22,500 nt of DNA, taken from contig CAUYUJ010015747.1 of the NCBI GenBank assembly GCA_963575745.1, forward strand, positions 96,150 through 118,649. Reading direction: 5' to 3'. The translations under genes and the position numbers were made by a program. Each line of letters opens with the position of its first letter. Position 1 is the first letter of the stretch. Of this stretch, positions 18,141-22,500 are shown piece by piece. Under the pieces are notes generated by a model. That model did not search any database. It was not told the DNA's origin and was given only the letters and a program-made list of their open reading frames with translations. This DNA comes from Prorocentrum cordatum (lineage: Eukaryota; Sar; Dinophyceae; Prorocentrales; Prorocentraceae).

Positions 18141-18195
18141 CATGGTGGTGGTGGTGGTGGCGATGATGAGGATGGTGATGACGCTGACGACGACG
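16740..18195. repeat. GAT-rich triplet tract with higher-order duplication
   Basis: About 1.45 kb of GAT/GAC/GCT/GGT triplets in a kept phase. Two related blocks, GCTGCTGCYTGCTTCT-like followed by a GGT-rich run, occur at 17256-17321 and 17686-17746, about 430 bp apart, pointing to internal duplication. Frames give poly-Asp, poly-Met or poly-Ile and are not credible genes. The 3-prime end adjoins LINE C. Confidence 0.95.
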
Positions 18196-18199
18196 ACGA

Positions 18200-18839
18200 C
18201 GGCTCTCAGAAAGAACGGAGCGTCGGTGGATCTCGATTTGGACGGTTTTAATCCGAGGTGGGTTTTGCAGTTGCCAGAGTCCCATAGGTATAGGTTGCTC
18301 GAGATTTTAACTTTGTTCGAGGTTGAGCCGGCGTCGATAATTGTGTTCGTCACGACTGTGGTTTTCCTGGGCCAACCCACGGGAGGCCGATAGGGCTCAT
18401 GTGTTTCTTCATGAAGATTTGGCATCGTCTGCGACAGCCGTTTTGCAGGAGATGGGAGAAGGCGAGTCGCTACGACTTCATTTGGGGATCGGGCCCTGAA
18501 ACGCCGTGCGAACGAGCTGGTTGGGTTCACAATCTTCCGGGAGCTCACCGTAAGCAGGCTGGCTTTGAGACGTCGTAGGCCCTCCTGGACCTTGCTGCTG
18601 AGTTTTACGACAACGTTCGGCACGATGTCCTTCTTGCTGCAGCTGAGCGTTTTCAGTTTCCCGTGTGCCTGCTGCGAGGTTTTGGTACTGTGTATGCCAG
18701 CCTCCGCGTGCTGTTCTATGGCGGGGCAGCCTCGGAGGTCGTCCAGTCGAACGGTTCCATCCTAGCTGGCTGCTCCGCAGCCACTACGCTGGTCAAGCTG
18801 GTCTTGCTTGGCCCTCTGTTGGAGGCAAAGGAGCATTAG
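18200..18839 (+). pseudogene. LINE C reverse transcriptase, fingers and palm
   Basis: The first part (to 18393) reads RYRLLEILTLFEVEPASIIV and FLGQPTGGR before a stop. The overlapping frame from 18372 reads GRPIGLMCFFMKIWHRLRQ, then RAGWVHNLPGAHRKQAGF. After an in-frame TAG at 18576-18578 it reads ALLDLAAEFYDNV (motif A, with the catalytic Asp followed by FYD), and later VQSNGSILAGCSAATTLVKL (motif B region). A stop follows at 18837-18839. The combination LDL-x-x-x-FYD and SI-x-AGC is typical of one class of dinoflagellate RT. The family call is firm and the copy is inactive. Confidence 0.85.
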
Positions 18840-18846
18840 GCATTTG

Positions 18847-19659
18847 CTGTACGTGTGCAATGATGTTAATGGCATTACTCTTCAGAGTTGCGGACATGAG
18901 CACCAGATGGCAGAGCGGCTCGCGGGAGGAGTCATGCCGTTGGTTTCTGTGCTTCGATGGCCTCGTACTGCCAGTAGAGTTTGAGGAGTGCGCCTGTCTC
19001 AGTTCCAGAGAGGTCGAGGCCCGTCTTCAGCACCTGGAGTTGTCCCCAACTCGCGCGAGGCCGATGCCGCCGAGAACTTCGGCACGAACGCCATGTCGGG
19101 AGAGTTTGGCGGGCTCGATTCGGAGTGCCCGGTCGAGTTCGGCGACCACGGGGGCCGGGAGGCGCAAGGTCATCCAGTCCGCGGGGGCCGACATCACTAT
19201 GACTGCAACGCAGGGCTGGACCTGAACGCTGGTTTGCCGGACTTCGGTGGTGCTTTTTTGTCTTTCGTTGTGGCAGGGAGGTACAGGAAAGCAGGGAGAG
19301 CAGCACGAAGTACAAAACGAAGACATAGCGAAACACAGCGTGTGTGTCCAGCCCTGGCGCAGCGTATGAGGCCCACGGCACCGGCCCAACTGGGGAGCCA
19401 GAGCGTCTCGGGAACGGCCCCGACGGAGAAAAGGCGGGCCTCAGCGCGGCTGCGGCTAGCAGCAGCCTGGGGCGACTTCCCCGAAGGTGCCTCGGCAGGA
19501 CTCGTGGTGTACACTCATGGGCTCGGGTTCACGGTGGGCTCCCTCCTCGCCCACTTGGGCCATGGCGTGTTCATGTGGGCCACGGCTGTATGGGAGGCGT
19601 TGCCGAGCGCTTGTCCTGCGGAGCACGATGGTCCACTCGGTGCGCAAGCTTATAGGTGA
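18847..19659 (+). pseudogene. LINE C reverse transcriptase, motif C to thumb
   Basis: One frame runs from 18847 to 19659 with a single TGA at 18982-18984. It begins LYVCNDVNGITLQSCGHEHQ, where the usual F/Y-V-D-D-V active site is degraded to CND. It then shows ENFGTNAMSGEF, AGRYRKAGRAARSTKRR and RPTAPAQLGSQSVSGTAPTE, which fits the thumb pattern (arginine-rich helix, then A-Q-x-G-x-Q-x-x-G). The Trp-containing tail (FMWATAVWEAL) also fits. With the first metal-binding Asp of motif C lost, the enzyme could not work even if the frame were whole. Confidence 0.78.
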
Positions 19660-20260
19660 CCAGCACCCATGTCGCACAGCTTCGTCACCAGCAGATGTCG
19701 CGTTGCTGATCTTGAGGGAGATGGTCTGGGGCTTCCAGAACAATTGCGACATTGCTGATGACTGCGGCAATCAGTTCAACCTTTTGCAGTTTTCCACAGT
19801 TGAGGTAAATTGGGTAGTTTGCTCCAAAGCTGTTCGAGGTTCTGCTCGCCACGCTTTGGGAGGCCCCGAAGCCCCCCCCCAACCACCCGATCCTCTGGAC
19901 ATGAATCAAGAAACTGTTTTCCAGGAGGTTTAGCACGTGGGGGAAGCACCACCAGAGATGCATGAGAGGACTGGTACCACATGTACCTTGGCCTGAGTCC
20001 AAGCTCTTCCTGCACGGGCTTCACCACGATCAGTGTTGCCAGAGGTGCCGATGGAACTCCTGGCATTCTGTGCCACCGCCAGTACGAGTGCCCAGCGAAC
20101 GAGGTGATGAGGAAGGACCACGCCAGCGCACGCTTGAAGAGTTCGGCGCGACGGGCCCGCGAGCCAAGAGTTGCCGATACCGGGAGATTTGATTGGGAAG
20201 TGTTGCCAGGAGATCAGCAACGGGCGAGCGAGAAACGCGTTCAGGAAGTTATCAGACACT
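19660..20260 (+). pseudogene. LINE C post-thumb region with possible Cys/His motif
   Basis: The frame to 19933 reads SPADVALLILREMVWGFQN and FSTVEVNWVVCSKAVRGSAR, which resembles the segment after the thumb. Near 20020-20080 another frame reads LHHDQCCQRCRWNSWHSV, possibly the remnant of the C-x-x-C...H zinc segment seen in LINE B. No frame is continuous, so the call rests on order and weak motifs. Confidence 0.45.
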
Positions 20261-20970
20261 GTGGCCGGCGAGGACACGATTGCATTCCGTTCGGGAACGA
20301 GCAGAGCGGAGCAGAGCTGAGCATGACTGAGCAAACAAGGAAGCACAAGCTTGTCGAGTGTTTTTCCTGCTCCCAGGAGCTTGTTCGGTATCCAATCCGA
20401 GGGAGTGGGGAAGTTTTTTTCCGGTGCCAGCGGCCCGAGACGGGCCTCGTGTCGGGCCTGCTTTTTTTGGGGGGGGGGGCGGGTCGGCCAAGGACACGGG
20501 CTTCGACGGCCTCGAGAGGGTTGTGTGTGTGTGTGTGTGTATGGAACGAGTTCGGCCCCTGGTTCCATCGCACACATTCGCTGGCCCGAGGCGCACGCGG
20601 CGGACGCAGGCGCGAGCAGTCGCCGCGCCGCCGCTTGGCTCGGGTGAGCGGGGTGTTAGGGTGAGCGGGGTGTTAGCGATTTTTTTTTGTGTGTGTGGGC
20701 GATCGCTCCAGTGAGCAAGAGAGTTGAAGTCCAGCACGCTGCGCGCGGACCTGTTCCAGTGAGAGTTGCCCGCGCCCAGACCAGCAAGGGTGGGGAATAC
20801 CCTGCTGTATCTGTGATGAAGCATGTCGGTCATCCCCCGTTCCAGTTGTAAATGACATGCCATTCGATTGTCGGTTCCTTGGTCGCGGGTCCTGGGTCCC
20901 CCGCGGGTCATGGGGCGCCTCGGGGTCACCTCTGGGGCGCCCTCTTGGAGCCCCTTTCCTACCGGAGGAC
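20261..20970 (+). other. Region between LINE C RT and RNase H, degraded
   Basis: No domain is visible here. It holds a T-run and an 11-base G-run near 20461-20479, a GT dinucleotide run (20522-20542) and a tandem GTGAGCGGGGTGTTAG doublet (20645-20676) followed by a poly-T stretch. The RNase H N-terminal part would be expected here but I cannot identify it. Confidence 0.45.
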
Positions 20971-21350
20971 CTCGGGGTTCTCATGAACGACATCGATGCT
21001 GGCCGATCGATTCATTGGAAGGAAAGGGCCAGCGATGCTGCCGACGAGTTTGCGAAAGCTGGCGTGGACAAGCATGGTGCCACGCCATATCATGCCAATC
21101 TCTCCAGAGGTTTGAGAGGACTCGCGAGGGAAGCAGGCCCTGTGGCTGCGTCGCTCGAGGTGTTTCCGCTGGGCAGGGGGGGCGCGGCTGGCCTGGCCGC
21201 CCCAGACCCTGCTGCGGGAGGCCCCGCCCTGCCCGAGAATAGCGTGCCGGCGCCAGAGGGGCAGGCCCTGTGCGATGGCGCAAGGCCGCCCGATTCGATG
21301 AAGGACGGACACCCAACGCTGTGGTTGCAGACGCGACCCAGCTACGGGTG
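20971..21350 (+). pseudogene. LINE C RNase H C-terminal remnant
   Basis: The open frame through this region reads LMNDIDAGRSIHWKERASDA and then ADEFAKAGVDKHGATPYHAN. The pattern D-x-x-AG-R...WK-(x)3-D-x-AD-x-x-AK-x-G-x-x-x-H matches the last helix of LINE RNase H, with the conserved Asp of AD present. The sequence after about 21150 becomes Gly/Ala/Pro-rich and I cannot assign it. The N-terminal strand and first catalytic Asp were not found. Confidence 0.65.
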
Positions 21351-21659
21351 AGCGGGGTGCTCAGCGAATTTGTGGGTGGTGGGGGGTGGTGGACGACGTG
21401 GGGGGTGGTGGGGCTGGGGAGCACGCCCTGGGTATGTGTACCGAGGGAAAGAGCGGAGGCGGAAAAGAGGGGGGTGATGACCAGGGGGGGAGTGGATATC
21501 ATGGCGCGGGCCATGATTTTTCCTCAGATTTCATGGCGCCTCGCGCACATGCCGCTGGTCATGATTTGCACCCCCCCCCTCTTGGACACCCCCCTCTTGG
21601 CCGCTCCCGAAAAGAGCACGCGGTCCTGGCCGTCCAGGTCAGGGACTCCCGAGCAGACC
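21351..21659. other. Unassigned GC-rich spacer inside LINE C
   Basis: Contains GGGTGAGCGGGGTG (21347-21360), related to the doublet at 20645-20676, then GGT/GGG-rich sequence and a GGCGCGGGCC-type palindrome near 21500. No domain is seen. Confidence 0.4.
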
Positions 21660-22030
21660 CCGTCGGCAAGCTTTGTTTCTGTTGCAGGTGTGGTGCGACG
21701 TCCAGCCGAGGGGCGGCCAGTGAGCCCCGCAGGGAGCCCTGCAGAGGCCTCAATGGTGGCACGGGAGGCCTGACGGACCAGCTGAGGCGAAGTGGGCAGC
21801 TGAAGTTCCCCACGCACGGAAGGGGAAACAGGAACTCACCCTTGGGCCCCCGAGGGGCCTGGACCTCGCCGAGCGTAGGGCCTTGGTCCAGACGCTGGAC
21901 TGCGGGCCCGTGGTCTCTGGGGCCGAAGAGGATGGCTCCCCAGTTTTGGGGCACGCGAAGGGTAGCCTCGCCCGGCACGAGCCAGTTTTGTCCCAGGTCG
22001 GTTTGGTCGAAGAGGATCTCCCTTGGGTGA
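21660..22030 (+). pseudogene. LINE C C-terminal zinc knuckle
   Basis: An open frame reads GKLCFCCRCGATSSRGAASE, then REPCRGLNGGTGGLTDQL and SGQLKFPTHGRGNR, and continues to a stop at 22030. The pattern C-x-x-CGA...PC-x-G...G...QL-x-R...P-x-H parallels the C-terminal motif of LINE B. I infer nucleic-acid binding from the motif only. After about 21880 nothing further is recognised, and that part may be 3-prime non-coding sequence read through by chance. Confidence 0.6.
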
Positions 22031-22500
22031 AGGCCCAGGGGGAGGCCTCGACGCGGGCCGCGGCCCCCTTCGGAGGAGTCGGATTCGGCCGCGACCGACC
22101 TCGTCTGATCATGGGCCACCTGGCTTTGGGCCCGTCCCCATCAATTACTCACTGCGTGGAGAGCTCCCCATATGTGCTTCTTTTTTTAAAGAGTAGTACT
22201 GTGTTTGGGATATTTCAATGAGCGTCTAGCAATTTGAGCCATATGTGCATCACACATTGTAGGGTAGTGTTATGGTGAACATATGTCTATGACAGTTTTG
22301 TTGTAAGAGCGCGTCTACGTGAGCGACGAGCACACGCGCGCGCAGCTCGGGTGCACATTCAACACATGTATATGTTCATCCGCAAACATATCTCAGCGCA
22401 TGGAAAGCACCCTTGGCGGCTTCGACGAACGGAGCCGTGAAAACACCGTTGGCGGCTCCCCTTAGGTAGCTGAAACCAGCGCCCGCCTGAGACATCCTCA
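22031..22500. other. No recognised gene; AT-richer right end
   Basis: Contains CATATGTG/CATATGTC repeats (22169, 22240, 22279) and two nearby blocks differing at one base, CACCCTTGGCGGCT (22408) and CACCGTTGGCGGCT (22444). No gene or RNA is recognised. Confidence 0.5.

Larger units (their letters stand above)
18196..21880 (+). mobile_element. LINE C: decayed non-LTR retrotransposon with RT, RNase H and zinc knuckle
   Basis: A plus-strand relic that begins where the GAT tract ends. It contains, in order, an RT region, a thumb, a degenerate Cys/His segment, an RNase H C-terminal part and a C-terminal zinc knuckle, in several frames with internal stops. No endonuclease is visible, so its 5-prime part is lost or replaced by the triplet tract. 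Its C-terminal layout is like LINE B and unlike LINE A. Confidence 0.8.

Noticed and set aside
16224-18393. Long Asp-, Met-, Ile- or Arg-rich frames in the GGA and GAT arrays
   Set aside because: Low-complexity translations of microsatellites, open in several frames at once.

Overview
The window looks like nuclear DNA of a dinoflagellate. This is inferred from the style of the decayed reverse transcriptase proteins, the GC-rich unique sequence, the very large triplet-repeat content and the low gene density. A Prorocentrum-type genome is my best guess, but no species marker is visible. I see no bacterial operon, rRNA, tRNA, CRISPR array or intact host gene. Nearly all recognisable coding sequence belongs to three broken non-LTR (LINE-like) retrotransposons, and the rest is repeats.

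Layout. LINE A runs on the minus strand from about 4890 down to 186: apurinic-type endonuclease, basic linker, reverse transcriptase, C2H2 zinc fingers and a C-terminal domain, split over several frames. A 182-bp terminal-inverted-repeat element (MITE 1, 376-557) sits in its last coding part. A GAC then ACT microsatellite (5036-5498) lies just upstream. After a gene-free purine-rich stretch, LINE B (minus, about 8189 down to 6303) keeps only the post-RT zinc region, a broken RNase H and a C-terminal zinc knuckle. MITE 2 (7286-7467) interrupts its RNase H and is flanked by a 37-bp direct repeat. A GGA array abuts its upstream edge. From 8397 to 10800 two degenerate triplet-phased tracts flank a block with a 48-bp degenerate repeat, a ten-copy 73-bp tandem array and a 28-bp doublet.

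From 10.8 to 14.5 kb there are GGA and TCC arrays, a GATCGAGG-rich minisatellite, MITE 3 (11563-11746), MITE 4 (12298-12481) and a roughly 0.7-0.85 kb segment duplicated in direct orientation, with a third truncated copy upstream. From 14.75 to 15.42 kb there is a cluster of long inverted repeats, including a 197-bp foldback unit flanked by 29-bp direct repeats. A possible host exon with splice-like borders lies at 15906-16023. A GGA array (16387-16595) and a 1.45-kb GAT tract (16740-18195) follow. LINE C (plus, about 18200-21880) starts where the GAT tract ends and holds reverse transcriptase, an RNase H remnant and a zinc knuckle. The last 360 bases have no recognisable gene.

The components do not form a pathway. 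The window records nested transposition (MITEs inside LINEs), expansion of triplet arrays at LINE upstream edges, and local duplication. The most notable items are the four-copy TA-flanked inverted-repeat family, the triplet array at the 5-prime edge of all three LINE relics, and the homogenised 73-bp array.
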